Positions 41,968-52,332 of a stretch of 64,000 nt of DNA are shown piece by piece. Where the stretch lies: assembly GCF_036241575.1 (NCBI RefSeq), contig NZ_CP108455.1, positions 682,001-746,000 on the forward strand, in the 5' to 3' direction. This DNA is from Streptomyces sp. NBC_01267. GTDB lineage: Bacteria > Actinomycetota > Actinomycetes > Streptomycetales > Streptomycetaceae. Every line of letters starts with the position of its first letter. Within the stretch, counting starts at the first letter, position 1. The notes beneath the pieces were generated by a model. It saw only the letters and a program-made list of their open reading frames with translations. It did not search any database and was not told the DNA's origin. A program made the position numbers and the translations under genes.

Positions 41968-42804
41968 GTGAGCGACAACCAGAATTTGCTCGCGGAGCAG
42001 CGTCGCGCTCTGATCCTCGACGAGGTCCGGCGGCGGGGCGGCGTCCGGGTCAACGAACTCACCCGCAAGCTCAAGGTCTCGGACATGACGGTCCGCCGGG
42101 ACCTCGACGCGCTGGCGCGTCAGGGTGTCATCGAGAAGGTGCACGGCGGCGCCGTGCCGGTGGTCGAGGCGTCCACGCACGAGCCGGGGTTCGAGGCCAA
42201 GTCCGGGCTGGAACTCAGCGCCAAGGAGGACATCGCGCGGGCCGCCGCGGCGATGGCCGTACCGGGCAGCGCCATCGCCCTGTCCGGCGGGACCACGACC
42301 TACGCCCTCGCCCACCAGTTGCTGGACGTGCCGGACCTGACGGTGGTGACCAATTCCGTACGGGTCGCCGATGTCTTCCACTCGGCGCACCGGGTGACCG
42401 CCGGGAGCGGGCCGCGTCCGGGGGCGGCGACCGTGGTGCTCACCGGCGGCGTGCGTACGCCGTCGGACTCCCTGGTCGGTCCGGTGGCCGACCAGGCGAT
42501 CCGTTCGCTGCACTTCGATGTGCTGTTCCTGGGGGTGCACGGGATATCGGCCGAGGCCGGGCTGTCCACGCCGAACCTGGCGGAGGCGGAGACGAACCGC
42601 CGGTTCGTCCGGTCCGCGCGCCGGGTGGTGGTGGTCGCCGACCACACCAAGTGGGGCACGGTGGGGCTGAGTTCCTTCGCGACACTGGAGGACGTGGACG
42701 CGTTCGTCACCGACGCCGGGCTGTCCGCGGAGGCCCGCGAGGAGATCGCCGAGTGCCTGCCGCGGCTGGTCGTCGCGGGCGAGGGCGGCCAGGACCTGTC
42801 CTGA
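41968..42804 (+). CDS. DeoR-family transcriptional regulator
   Basis: A 278-residue DeoR/GlpR-type regulator. HTH at about 8-60 (QRRALILDEVRRRGGVRVNELTRKLKVSDMTVRRDLDAL) then the DeoR sensor domain (SGGTTTYALA, about 107; VVLTGGVRTPSDSLVGP; HTKWG, about 225), which binds phosphosugars. GTG at 41968 follows GGATCGGAG. No sugar kinase gene is adjacent, so the target is not evident. It stands alone on its strand. Confidence 0.92.
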   Translation: MSDNQNLLAEQRRALILDEVRRRGGVRVNELTRKLKVSDMTVRRDLDALARQGVIEKVHGGAVPVVEASTHEPGFEAKSGLELSAKEDIARAAAAMAVPGSAIALSGGTTTYALAHQLLDVPDLTVVTNSVRVADVFHSAHRVTAGSGPRPGAATVVLTGGVRTPSDSLVGPVADQAIRSLHFDVLFLGVHGISAEAGLSTPNLAEAETNRRFVRSARRVVVVADHTKWGTVGLSSFATLEDVDAFVTDAGLSAEAREEIAECLPRLVVAGEGGQDLS

Positions 42805-43109
42805 GGTCTTCCGCCCGCCCTCGTACTCACCCGGTGCCGCGCGTCACCGCGGGGCTGCGGTGCCGTTGCTCCACGGTGGCCGGACCGACGGTCCTGAGCC
42901 GCCTCCGCCGTGGAACCTGCCCGGGTTCCGGATGCGCCCAGCCGGCCTGCTGGAGAGCGCCCCGCTGCCTCAGGTGGTCACTCACGACCCCAACGGGTGT
43001 GAGATAGCGCGGGGTTCGGGCGCCCGGGTCGGCGGGGCAGACAGCTGACAGGCCGTCAGCTATGGTGTGCGGGCCCGTACGCCCCAGACTCCCCAGGAGG
43101 TGCGGCCCG
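42805..43109. other. 305-base gap between DeoR and SRPBCC genes
   Basis: No convincing gene is seen. A 62-codon frame (42860-43048) has poor codon bias evidence and no recognisable domain. The right end holds an inverted repeat (43043-43061) just before the SRPBCC gene; the rest shows only short GC-rich inverted repeats. Confidence 0.5.
43043..43061. promoter_or_regulatory. Inverted repeat before the SRPBCC gene
   Basis: AGCTGACAGGCCGTCAGCT: two perfect 7-base arms around AGGCC. TATGGT (43061-43066), a possible -10, starts at its right edge, so a bound repressor could block this promoter. Confidence 0.45.
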
Positions 43110-43583
43110 ATGGCTCACCGACTCCGCCCCGTCGGCCTCGACTTCATAGAGTCCGCCCCCCTGCGCCTGGTCTACGCCGCCGGGGTCGCCGCCGACGCCG
43201 AGGCCGTCTACGGTGCGCTCGCCGAGGACCTGGAGGCCATGCCCACCTGGTTCAGCGCCGTTACCCAGGCCCGCCACACCGAGGGCGGCCGTTCGGTACG
43301 GCTCAAGGGCGGCGTCCGCATGGACGAATCGATCCTGGCGGCGGAGCCTTCGATCCGGTACGCCTACCGGGTCGACGAGACCAACGCTCCTGGCCTGCGG
43401 GCCCTGTTGGAGGAGTGGCGGCTGACCACCACCGAATCGGGGACCCGGGTCCAGTGGACCTTCGCGGCCGACGGCCCCGCCCCCCTGCTCGCCGGGATGC
43501 GGCTGGGCCGGGCCGGAATGGGGCGGGCCTTCCGCCAGGCCGTGCAGAAGCTGGACGAACGGCTCGCCACGGCCCCCGCGTAG
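43110..43583 (+). CDS. SRPBCC-family (polyketide cyclase/dehydrase-like) protein
   Basis: A 157-residue START/SRPBCC-fold protein: an initial strand and helices (FIESAPLRLVYAAGVAADAEAVYGALAEDLEAMPTWFSAV), central strands (GGRSVRLKGGVRMDESILAAEP) and a long C-terminal helix (LGRAGMGRAFRQAVQKLDERLA). Such proteins bind hydrophobic ligands; some act as cyclases or as coenzyme Q-binding or activator proteins. The ligand is not predictable. ATG at 43110 follows AGGAGG (43095-43100). It is convergent with the Cds1-like gene 54 bases away. Confidence 0.82.
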   Translation: MAHRLRPVGLDFIESAPLRLVYAAGVAADAEAVYGALAEDLEAMPTWFSAVTQARHTEGGRSVRLKGGVRMDESILAAEPSIRYAYRVDETNAPGLRALLEEWRLTTTESGTRVQWTFAADGPAPLLAGMRLGRAGMGRAFRQAVQKLDERLATAPA

Positions 43584-43637
43584 TACCGCGCCGGACCCGA
43601 ACCCGCCGGTCGTGGCGCCGCGTTCAGGCAATCCCGG

Positions 43638-44771
43638 TCACTCGGTCCAGTCGCCGGTGGCCAGGAACCGTTCGATCACCTCGGTGCAGGGCGCGATGTC
43701 GATCCCTTGTACGGCGAGCCAGCTGTCGGAGTAGTACTTGTCGAGATAGCGGTCGCCCGGGTCGCAGAGCAGCGTCACCACGCTGCCGGTGCGCCCCTCT
43801 GCCACCATCTCGGCGACGATCTTCAGCGCGCTCCACAGCCCCGTACCGGTGGATCCCCCCGCCTTGCGCCCGATGACCCGGTCGAGGGCGCGGATCGCGG
43901 CGACGCTGGCCGCGTCCGGCACCTTCATCATCCGGTCGATGGCGCCCGGCACGAAGCTCGGCTCCATCCGGGGCCTGCCGATGCCCTCGATCCGGGACCC
44001 GCAGTCGCTGGTCGCGAGGGGGTCGTTCCGGGTCCAGCCGTCGAAGAAACAGGAGTTCTCCGGGTCCGGGACACAGATCCGGGTGTCGTGCTGCATGTAG
44101 TGCACATAGCGCGCGATGGTCGCCGATGTGCCGCCGGTCCCCGCGGTGGCGACGATCCAGGCGGGCTCGGGGTACCGCTCCAGTTTCAGCTGCTGGTAGA
44201 TCGACTCGGCGATGTTGTTGTTGCCGCGCCAGTCGGTGGCCCGTTCCGCGTACGTGAACTGGTCGATGTAGTGACCGCCGGTCGAGGCCGCGAGCGCGGC
44301 GGCCTCCTCGTACATCCTCCGGGAGTCGTCCAGGAAGTGGCACCGGCCGCCGTGGAATTCGATCAGCCGGCACTTCTCCGGGCTGGTGGTGCGCGGCATG
44401 ACGGCGATGAACGGGACGCCGATGAGCTTGGAGAAGTACGCCTCGGAGACCGCCGTGGAGCCGCTGGACGCCTCGATCACCGGCTTGCCGGGCCGGATCC
44501 AGCCGTTGCACAGCCCGTAGAGGAAGAGCGAGCGGGCGAGCCGGTGCTTGAGGCTGCCCGTCGGGTGGGTGGACTCGTCCTTGAGGTAGAGGTCGATGCC
44601 CCACTCCTCGGGGAGCGGAAAGCGCAGCAGATGGGTGTCGGCGGAACGGTTCGCGTCGGCCTGTACCTTGCGCACCGCCTCCTTCAGCCAGGCCCGGTAC
44701 TCCGGGTCGCTGCGATCGACATCGACGGTCACTGCGGCCCCGGCGTCCGGATCCCGCTCACTCGTGCTCAC
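43638..44771 (-). CDS. cds1: PLP-dependent L-cysteine desulfhydrase, Cds1-like
   Basis: A 377-residue fold-type II PLP enzyme. The Schiff-base Lys is in [12 protein letters not shown] (Lys75), and the phosphate-binding loop appears as [12 protein letters not shown] (about 206). [20 protein letters not shown] is typical of the Cds1 group rather than CysK/CysM, as is the extended C-terminus. M. tuberculosis Cds1 converts cysteine to pyruvate, ammonia and H2S. The GTG at 44771 is chosen because the encoded start MSTSERD aligns with family length; an ATG at 44819 (after GGTGGGG) would add 16 residues. Confidence 0.85.
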   Translation of the reverse strand: MSTSERDPDAGAAVTVDVDRSDPEYRAWLKEAVRKVQADANRSADTHLLRFPLPEEWGIDLYLKDESTHPTGSLKHRLARSLFLYGLCNGWIRPGKPVIEASSGSTAVSEAYFSKLIGVPFIAVMPRTTSPEKCRLIEFHGGRCHFLDDSRRMYEEAAALAASTGGHYIDQFTYAERATDWRGNNNIAESIYQQLKLERYPEPAWIVATAGTGGTSATIARYVHYMQHDTRICVPDPENSCFFDGWTRNDPLATSDCGSRIEGIGRPRMEPSFVPGAIDRMMKVPDAASVAAIRALDRVIGRKAGGSTGTGLWSALKIVAEMVAEGRTGSVVTLLCDPGDRYLDKYYSDSWLAVQGIDIAPCTEVIERFLATGDWTE

Positions 44772-44993
44772 GCGCCCTGCTCCTCGCTGTTCTGAACTCC
44801 GGCCCCCGGTCGTAACCATAGGCACCCCACCTGCACAAACGTTCACTTTGACCGTCCATAGGGCTGACTTGTGGGGCGCCGCCCAGGAAAGGCACATGCC
44901 AATGCCGCCCGGCGGCCGTTGCGGACTGGTGCGAGGGCCCGCCGCCCGGCACACTTCCCGGAGGGGATCAATTCGAAGAGGGCGGGGCGAGCC

Positions 44994-45302
44994 ATGTCAG
45001 AGGCCGAATTCACTGCGACGGGTGTACGGATCGAGCGATGGACCCGCTCCCTCACCCGGGCGGGACAAGTACTGATCAAGGACGGCAGGCTTGCCCTGCT
45101 GACCAGCAACGGACGCGAGATCGACAGCGCCCCGCTCGGCGCGGTCAGCGCCGGACGGCCGTGGTTCGCCAGGGTCGGCCGCATGGTGGCGACCGTCAAC
45201 GGCACCCGGTACCGGCTGACGATGGGGCAGCGGAACATGCCGCTCGACAGCTCGAAGGCCGCCGCCCGCTTCCTGGACGCCGTACGCGGGAGCCGCCGCT
45301 GA
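44994..45302 (+). CDS. Small conserved protein of unknown function
   Basis: A 102-residue soluble protein with a beta-rich core ([45 protein letters not shown]) and a C-terminal helix ([13 protein letters not shown]), resembling a minimal PH-like fold. No catalytic motif. ATG at 44994 with GGGCGGGGCGAG upstream. Flanked by the Cds1-like gene (divergent) and the RsbW-like gene (140 bases downstream, same strand). Confidence 0.7.
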   Translation: MSEAEFTATGVRIERWTRSLTRAGQVLIKDGRLALLTSNGREIDSAPLGAVSAGRPWFARVGRMVATVNGTRYRLTMGQRNMPLDSSKAAARFLDAVRGSRR

Positions 45303-45442
45303 CCGGAACGCGAGTTGCGAAGCCGCACCCCCTGGGCGACCCTGGACTCACATCACTAACGGTTCACCGGCGGTCACGCTGAGAACAGCCCCCCGCCGGA
45401 CCACTTCGTCTTCTTCCGGACCTATTTCGGGGAGTCGCAGCC

Positions 45443-45937
45443 GTGATCAGCCAGCCAACCAGGCATTGCACAGTAGAACTTCAGGCCCTGCCGTCCCGCA
45501 TCGGACAGGTCCGCAGAATTGTGTCGGCGCAACTGCGCTACTGGCATCTCGATCCGCTGATCGACCAAGCAGCGCTGGGCGTCACCGAGTTGCTCACCAA
45601 TGTCCACCGCCATGCCGAACCGGACAAGTTGTGCACGGTCGAGATGGATCTGCTGCTCGACCGGCTCACCGTGTCGGTCCACGACCACGATCCCCGGATG
45701 CCCACGGTGCGCGACGCCGACCAGTTCGCCACCTGCGGACGCGGCCTCTCGATGATCGCCGCGGTCAGTGAGTGCTGGGGCGTACGGCCGCAGGGGGCGA
45801 CCGGGAAGATCGTGTGGTTCACGCTTCCCGCGCCGTCCTCGGCCGCGGCCCTGGACTGCGAACTGCTCTACGGGGCAACGACCCCCGGCCCTTTCGCCGA
45901 ACCGCATCCGGCCACCCGGCCGGTGCTGGTCAGCTGA
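45443..45937 (+). CDS. RsbW/SpoIIAB-like ATP-binding protein (anti-sigma factor-type kinase)
   Basis: A 164-residue GHKL ATPase. N-box ALGVTELLTNVHRHA (Glu/Asn, about 44-58), G1-like DHDPRMPTV and G2 box ATCGRGLSMIAAV (about 96-108), then KIVWFTLP. The lack of a sensor or HisKA domain places it with the small anti-sigma-factor serine kinases that bind sigma factors or anti-sigma antagonists in streptomycetes. It has no adjacent STAS or sigma gene, so the partner must be elsewhere. GTG start at 45443 after GGGGAG. A large hairpin terminator follows. Confidence 0.82.
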   Translation: MISQPTRHCTVELQALPSRIGQVRRIVSAQLRYWHLDPLIDQAALGVTELLTNVHRHAEPDKLCTVEMDLLLDRLTVSVHDHDPRMPTVRDADQFATCGRGLSMIAAVSECWGVRPQGATGKIVWFTLPAPSSAAALDCELLYGATTPGPFAEPHPATRPVLVS

Positions 45938-45956
45938 CCGGACGGCGCCCCGGGGG

Positions 45957-46016
45957 CGTCACGGCGGCAGGGCGCCCCCGCCGCGCGTGCGCCGGGGGCG
46001 TCCTGCCGTCGTGACG
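45957..46016. terminator. Bidirectional terminator between the RsbW-like and SHOCT genes
   Basis: Arms of 24 bases (45957-45980 and 45993-46016) pair with two mismatches around a 12-base loop. The outer part is CGTCACGGCGGCAGG / CCTGCCGTCGTGACG (one mismatch). It lies between convergent stops at 45937 and 46023. Confidence 0.85.
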
Positions 46017-46022
46017 GGAGGG

Positions 46023-46313
46023 TCAGGCGGGCCCGCTCCTGGACGGCGGACCGAACTGCTCGTCCAGCACGGACAGCCTGCGCCAGTACTCGTCCTCATC
46101 GATCTCACCGGTCGCGAACCTGCGTCCGAGGATCTCGATCGGCGACTGCTCGCCGCGCCCGGTGCGCGGCCGGCCGGGCCCCTGCCACGGGCCGCGCCGG
46201 CCCCGCCACACGGTGCGGCGCAGCACCGTGACGACCGTGATGACGACGGCTGCCCAGAAGAACGGGAAGAACAGGATCCACGGTCCGGGTCCCGCGAACG
46301 CCAGGGTGTTCAT
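46023..46313 (-). CDS. SHOCT-domain small membrane protein
   Basis: A 96-residue protein: one transmembrane helix (about 10-32, PWILFFPFFWAAVVITVVTVL), a basic stretch (RRGPWQGPGRPRTGRG), and a SHOCT motif at the C-terminus (IEILGRRFATGEIDEDEYWRRLSVL, about 58-84). SHOCT domains are short oligomerisation modules often at ends of membrane proteins. ATG at 46313 after GAGGAG. Function unknown. Confidence 0.85.
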   Translation of the reverse strand: MNTLAFAGPGPWILFFPFFWAAVVITVVTVLRRTVWRGRRGPWQGPGRPRTGRGEQSPIEILGRRFATGEIDEDEYWRRLSVLDEQFGPPSRSGPA

Positions 46314-46486
46314 ATCGGTTCAGCTCCTCGGTGGGAATGGCCCTTTCCGATATCGAGCCTCCCTCCGCGAGGGGGCCGCGGGCGTCGTACGGCCAGCGGC
46401 TCCGGGACTACCCCAGCGGGAGTACGCGGCGACGGTGCGGCTGCTCCCGACGCGGCTTCGGTGCGCGGCTCCGCCTGCGGGCGTCC

Positions 46487-46588
46487 CGTCCGTGGCTTCC
46501 CTGCGCGGGTCTTCCCTGCGCGGCCCCCTCGTCTGCCCTGCGCGACCCCCTCGCGCGACTCCTTCGCACGGCTCCCTCGCGCGGCTCC
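46487..46588. repeat. Degenerate 15-20-bp repeats downstream of the ROK gene
   Basis: Repeated CTTCCCTGCGCGG, CCCTCGTCTGCCCTGCGCGAC, CCCTCGCGCGACTCC, and GGCTCCCTCGCGCGG segments fill the gap between the ROK stop and the SHOCT start (46314-46588). No gene is seen in it. Confidence 0.6.
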
Positions 46589-47803
46589 TCAGCCGATGAC
46601 GGACAGCGGGTCGTCGAGCACCGGCTGCCAGGCCAACTCGGCTGCTCCCACCAGGCTGTTGTGGTCCAGGGTGCAGGGCAGGATCGGTACCCCGCCGCTG
46701 CGCCCCCACAGGCTGCGGTCGGCGACCACCGCGCGCAGCCGCTCCGGGTCGGCGTCGAGCAGTTCGCGGTGCAGGCCGCCGAGGATGATGCGGTCCGGGT
46801 TGAGGATGTTGACCAGCCCGGCGAGACCGAGACCGAGGCGGTCGACCACCTCCTGGGCGGCGATCCGGACACCGGGATCGCCGTACTCCGTACGGAGAAT
46901 GTCCCGGGACTGCTGGAGGAGCGAGACCTCGGGGCCCGGCGTGCGTCCGGCGGCGGTCAGGAAGGCCAGCGGGTCGGTCTCGACGTCGAGACAGCCCCGG
47001 CTCCCGCAGTAGCAGGGGCGGCCCTCGGGGTTGACGGTGACATGGCCGACCTCCAGGGCCAGGCCCGAACTCCCGGTGTGCAGACGGCCGTCGAGGACCA
47101 GCGCCCCGCCCACGCCGCGGTGGCCGGTCGCCACGCAGAGCAGGTGCTGGGCGCCGCGGCCCGCTCCGTGACGGTGTTCGGCAAGGGCTGCGAGGTTGAC
47201 ATCGTTGCCGGTGAAGGCGGGGCCCGCGATGCCCGCGGCGCGTACCCGGTCGGCGAAGATGTCGCGGACCGGCGCACCCGCGGGCCAGGCGAGATGCAGC
47301 GGGTTGAGGGCGGTCCCTTCCGGTTCGGCGACGGCCGACGGCACGGCGAGTCCCGCGCCGACACAGCGCAGACCGCTGTCGCGCAGCAGCGCGGCCCCCG
47401 CGTCGACCACGGCGCCGAGCACCTGGGCGGGGTCGGCGGAGACGGTGACGCAGCCGGGCGAGGTCATCACGGTCCGGCCGCCGAGCCCGACGAGTGCGGC
47501 GCGGAATCCGTCGGCGTGCACCTGGGCCGCGAGGACGACGGGGCCGTTGCCGTTGACCGACAGCCGGTGCGACGGCCGCCCCTGGGATCCGGCCGCGGCG
47601 CCGGGCCGGGAGTCGACCTGGATGAGTCCGAGCGCTTCGAGTTCCGCGGCGACCGCGCCCGCGGTGGCGCGGGTGACGCCCAGCTCCGCCGTGAGGACGG
47701 CGCGGGTGGGCGCGCGGCCCGTGTGGACCAGTTCCAGCGCCGGTCCCAGCGCGCTGCGGCCACGTTCCAGCTTCGTCCGGTGGGTCGTCACCTTGCCGTT
47801 CAT
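46589..47803 (-). CDS. ROK-family transcriptional regulator
   Basis: A 404-residue NagC/XylR-type ROK protein. N-terminal HTH (about 22-70, PTRAVLTAELGVTRATAGAVAAELEALGLI) and ROK domain with EVGHVTVNPEGRPCYCGSRGCLDVE (about 260-285), whose Cys-rich motif binds zinc, and NILNPDRIILGG. These repress sugar uptake/catabolism genes and respond to sugars. ATG at 47803 begins MNGKVTTHR. It is divergent from an MFS gene 87 bases away, its likely target. Confidence 0.88.
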   Translation of the reverse strand: MNGKVTTHRTKLERGRSALGPALELVHTGRAPTRAVLTAELGVTRATAGAVAAELEALGLIQVDSRPGAAAGSQGRPSHRLSVNGNGPVVLAAQVHADGFRAALVGLGGRTVMTSPGCVTVSADPAQVLGAVVDAGAALLRDSGLRCVGAGLAVPSAVAEPEGTALNPLHLAWPAGAPVRDIFADRVRAAGIAGPAFTGNDVNLAALAEHRHGAGRGAQHLLCVATGHRGVGGALVLDGRLHTGSSGLALEVGHVTVNPEGRPCYCGSRGCLDVETDPLAFLTAAGRTPGPEVSLLQQSRDILRTEYGDPGVRIAAQEVVDRLGLGLAGLVNILNPDRIILGGLHRELLDADPERLRAVVADRSLWGRSGGVPILPCTLDHNSLVGAAELAWQPVLDDPLSVIG

Positions 47804-47855
47804 GGGGGCGAGTCTCCCATGATCCCGGGCGGTGGCAGACGATCCGGTACCGCCC

Positions 47856-47884
47856 TTGTCCCCGGCCGCCACTGCCCCTATCCT
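47856..47884 (+). promoter_or_regulatory. Promoter for the MFS gene, probably leaderless
   Basis: TTGTCC (47856-47861), a 17-base spacer and TATCCT (47879-47884). The GTG start at 47891 lies six bases after the -10 box, so the transcript would begin at or within a base of the start codon. No ribosome site is present. Confidence 0.65.
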
Positions 47885-47890
47885 TCTTTT

Positions 47891-49156
47891 GTGCCGAATC
47901 TAAACAAAGTACGAACGGCCTTCTCGGGGGGACCCGGCGAAAACAGCGCCGCACCCTCGTTGCTCCGTCTCCGCGCCACCATCACCGTGTTCTTCGCCCT
48001 CGACGGCTTCCTCTTCGCCGGCTGGGTGGTCCGCATCCCCGCGATCAAGTCGCAGACCGGTGCGTCGTCGAGCGCCCTCGGCCTCGCGCTGCTGGGTGTG
48101 TCCGTCGGGGCCGTGATCACGATGATGCTCACCGGACGGCTCTGCCGGCGCTTCGGCAATCACGTGGTCACCGTGGTCTGCGGAGTGCTCCTCTCGCTGA
48201 GCATCGCGCTGCCGCCGCAGACGCATTCGGCCCTCACCCTGGGTCTGGTCCTGCTGGTCTTCGGCGCCGGGTACGGCGGCGTCAACGTCGCGATGAACAG
48301 CGCGGCCGTCGACCTGGTGGCCGCGCTCCGCCGCCCCGTGATGCCGAGTTTCCACGCCGCGTTCAGCCTCGGCGGCATGGTCGGAGCAGGCGTCGGCGGT
48401 CTGGTCGCGGGCCGCCTCTCCGCCGCCACCCATCTGCTGGGCCTGACCGTCGTCGGACTGCTGGTGACCGGTGTCGCCGGACGTGAACTGCTGCGCCACC
48501 GGGCCCCGGCGGCCGAGAACAGCACCCCTCGGAAGCCCGGAACACGGCGTCTCGACGCCCGCAGCCGCCGCCTGGTCCTCGTGTTCGGCACGATCGCGCT
48601 CTGCACCAGTTACGGCGAGGGCTCCATGGCCGACTGGAGCGCACTGCACCTCAAGCAGGACCTGCACACGCACCCGGGTGTCGCAGCCGCCGCCTACTCG
48701 CTCTTCGCGCTGGCCATGACTCTCGGCCGGCTCACCGGCACCGCACTCCTCGAACGCCTGGGCCAGACGCGCGTCCTGGTCGGGGGCGCGACCCTCGCCG
48801 CGGCCGGAATGCTGCTGGGGTCCCTCGCGCCCACCACCTGGCTCGCGCTGATCGGCTTCGTGATGGCGGGGCTCGGCCTGGCCAACAGCTTCCCCGTGGC
48901 GATGGCCCGCGCGGGCGCGCTCGCCGGCCCCGGCGGCGTCGCCACCGCGTCCACCCTGGGTTACGGAGGCATGCTCCTGGGACCGCCCGTGATCGGCTTC
49001 CTCGCGGACGCGCTGACCCTGCCCGTCGCCCTCACCACGATGGCGCTGCTGGCCGCGACCGCCGCGCTCATCGGGTACGCCACGCGCAACGCGTCGTCGG
49101 CCACGACGTCCGCGCCCGGCACCCCGTCCGTCGATTCCGCCGCACCCACCACCTGA
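47891..49156 (+). CDS. MFS transporter
   Basis: A 421-residue major facilitator protein with 12 hydrophobic helices. The inter-helix loop GRLCRRFGNH (about 78) is the MFS signature loop, and SFHAAFSLGGMVGAG (about 155) and DWSALHLKQDL (about 260) resemble YbjJ-type sugar/efflux MFS members. The GTG at 47891 is used; it lies six bases after a -10 box, so the message is probably leaderless. It faces the ROK regulator, suggesting sugar-responsive control. The C-terminus (about 400-421) is Ser/Thr/Ala/Pro-rich and disordered. Confidence 0.88.
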   Translation: MPNLNKVRTAFSGGPGENSAAPSLLRLRATITVFFALDGFLFAGWVVRIPAIKSQTGASSSALGLALLGVSVGAVITMMLTGRLCRRFGNHVVTVVCGVLLSLSIALPPQTHSALTLGLVLLVFGAGYGGVNVAMNSAAVDLVAALRRPVMPSFHAAFSLGGMVGAGVGGLVAGRLSAATHLLGLTVVGLLVTGVAGRELLRHRAPAAENSTPRKPGTRRLDARSRRLVLVFGTIALCTSYGEGSMADWSALHLKQDLHTHPGVAAAAYSLFALAMTLGRLTGTALLERLGQTRVLVGGATLAAAGMLLGSLAPTTWLALIGFVMAGLGLANSFPVAMARAGALAGPGGVATASTLGYGGMLLGPPVIGFLADALTLPVALTTMALLAATAALIGYATRNASSATTSAPGTPSVDSAAPTT

Positions 49157-49175
49157 CCGCTGCCACAATCCCCGT

Positions 49176-49934
49176 ATGGGAGCACCTGTGAAGCATCTGA
49201 GAACCGCCGAGTTCATCGACGCCCTGGACCAGGAGGGCCGTCGGCTCGCCGAGGCCGCCGCGCAGGCGGGCCCCGGGGCCGACGTGCCGACCTGTCCGGA
49301 CTGGCAGGTACGGGACCTGCTGGCGCACACCGGCCGGACCCACCGCTGGTCGACGGCGTACGTGGTGGAGGGCCTCTCGCAGTACCAGCCCCCCGCGGAC
49401 GCCCCGCCCGGCCTGGACGGGACCGCGCTGGTGGACTGGTTCAGGGACGGACACCGGACGCTGGTCGCCGCGTTGCGCGCAGCGCCGGACGACCTGAAGT
49501 CCTGGACCATCCTGCCCGCGGACTCCCCGCTCACGTTCTGGGCGCGGCGGCAGGCGCACGAGACGGCGGTGCACCGGATGGACGCCGAATCGGCGCTGGG
49601 CACCGAGATCACCGCGTCCGAGCCGGAGTTCGCCGCGGACGGTGTCGACGAACTGCTCCGCGGGCTCCAGTCGATGCCCAGGAGCCGGATGCGTACGGAC
49701 GTACCGAAGACCCTCCGGGTCCGGGCGACCGACACCGGTGACGTGTGGACGGTCCGGCTGTCCGACGGGCCGCCGCAGGCCGACACCACCGATACCGGCG
49801 TCGCCGACGTCGAGTTGAGCGCGACCGCCACGCTGCTCTACGCGACGCTGTGGAACCGCCTGCCGCTCACCGCCGTGTCCGTCACGGGCGACGCGGCGCT
49901 CGCGCGGCTCTGGCGGGAGACGGCCGGGATCTGA
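49176..49934 (+). CDS. Maleylpyruvate isomerase-family (DinB-fold) protein
   Basis: A 252-residue protein: an N-terminal metal-binding helical bundle (about 12-150; CPDWQVRDLLAHTGRTHRW and ARRQAHETAVHRMDAE, giving His/Glu/His ligands) and a C-terminal beta domain (about 180-250; VWTVRLSDGPPQ; VELSATATLLYATLWNR). Family members include mycothiol-dependent maleylpyruvate isomerases; most streptomycete copies are of unknown role. ATG at 49176 or GTG at 49191. It follows the MFS gene by 19 bases and may be cotranscribed. Confidence 0.82.
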   Translation: MGAPVKHLRTAEFIDALDQEGRRLAEAAAQAGPGADVPTCPDWQVRDLLAHTGRTHRWSTAYVVEGLSQYQPPADAPPGLDGTALVDWFRDGHRTLVAALRAAPDDLKSWTILPADSPLTFWARRQAHETAVHRMDAESALGTEITASEPEFAADGVDELLRGLQSMPRSRMRTDVPKTLRVRATDTGDVWTVRLSDGPPQADTTDTGVADVELSATATLLYATLWNRLPLTAVSVTGDAALARLWRETAGI

Positions 49935-50019
49935 TCGCGGCAGCCGCCGTCATCGGGCCGTCCGGCCGCGTACCCCGGGAAACCGCCCCGGGCCGGGCGC
50001 GGCGTGTGAGACTTGCCGT

Positions 50020-50292
50020 ATGGGCACAAGGTCTCGGTCCGAGCGCGATGCCATCACCGTCGAGATCGGTTACGCACTGGTCACTGCGGGCTTCGTGGCA
50101 GCTGCCACCTTCGTCGGGGTCGTCTGCCCGCTCTTCTTCCTCGACGTGCCGTCCGGCATCGCGCATGTCCTGTTCGTGGCGGCGGCCTCGGCGGCCACCG
50201 TCGCGTTCCTCGCCCGCGTCGTCCATGTCCTGTGGCGCTTCCGCGGTGTCGCTCAGCCCAGCCAACCGGGCCGGACCAAGCCCGACTCGTAG
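50020..50292 (+). CDS. Small two-helix membrane protein (DUF6332-like)
   Basis: A 90-residue protein with two hydrophobic helices (about 16-38 and 46-66) and short charged ends. No ribosome site precedes the ATG at 50020. Its 3' end overlaps the convergent response-regulator gene by 40 bases. Function unknown; I recall a streptomycete DUF of this size and layout. Confidence 0.65.
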   Translation: MGTRSRSERDAITVEIGYALVTAGFVAAATFVGVVCPLFFLDVPSGIAHVLFVAAASAATVAFLARVVHVLWRFRGVAQPSQPGRTKPDS

Positions 50293-50914
50293 GCCAGCAC
50301 GACCAGTTGGGCGCGGTCCCGGGCGCCGAGTTTCACCATGGCCCGGCTGACGTGCGTCTTGGCGGTCAGCGGGCTGACGACGAGCCTGCGGGCGATCTCG
50401 TCGTTGGAGAGCCCGATGCCGACCAGGGCCATCACCTCCCTCTCCCGGTCGGTGAGTCCGCCGAGGTCGGAGAGAGCCGCCGGTTCCTTGGAACGGGCGG
50501 CGAACTCCGCGATGAGTCTGCGTGTCACCCCCGGCGAGAGCAGCGCGTCGCCGTCGACCACCGCCCGTACCGCGCGCAGCAGTTCCTCCGGCTCGGTGTC
50601 CTTGACCAGGAACCCGGACGCGCCGGAGCGGATCGCCTCGAAGACGTACTCGTCGAGCTCGAAAGTGGTGAGCATGACCACCTTGACCCCGTCGAGGTCC
50701 TGGTCGTCGGTGATCTTCCGGGTGGCGGCCAGACCGTCGAGCACGGGCATCCGGATGTCCATCAGCACGATGTCGGGGCGCAGTTCGCGCACCAGTTGCA
50801 GCGCCTGGGCGCCGTCGGCGGCCTCACCGGCCACCTCGATGTCCGGCTGGGCCCCGAGCAGCGCCCGGAATCCGGCTCTGACGAGGGACTGGTCGTCGGC
50901 GAGCAGTACGCGGA

Positions 50915-50918
<4 letters not shown>
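50253..50918 (-). CDS. NarL/FixJ-type response regulator
   Basis: A 221-residue regulator. Receiver domain with the phospho-acceptor Asp54 (VLMDIRMP), acidic pair ADD (8-9) and Lys (LVKDT, about 106); LuxR-type HTH at the C-terminus (LTDREREVMALVGIGLSNDEIARRLVVSPLTAKTHVSRAM, about 155-195). GTG at 50918 after GGAG. Its start overlaps the kinase stop by four bases, so kinase and regulator are translationally coupled. Confidence 0.93.
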
Positions 50919-52273
<1,355 letters not shown>

Positions 52274-52332
52274 GCGGGCAACGCTAGACCGAGGACCGCG
52301 CCGGAAGCGTCAGCCCGGCGTGGCGGTCAGGC

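Noticed and set aside
42860..43048. A 62-codon reading frame in the DeoR-SRPBCC gap
   Set aside because: No ribosome site, no recognisable domain, and an end that overlaps the regulatory repeat.
46487..46588. Possible small gene downstream of the ROK gene
   Set aside because: All frames give repeat-derived Arg/Pro/Ser-rich peptides without a ribosome site.
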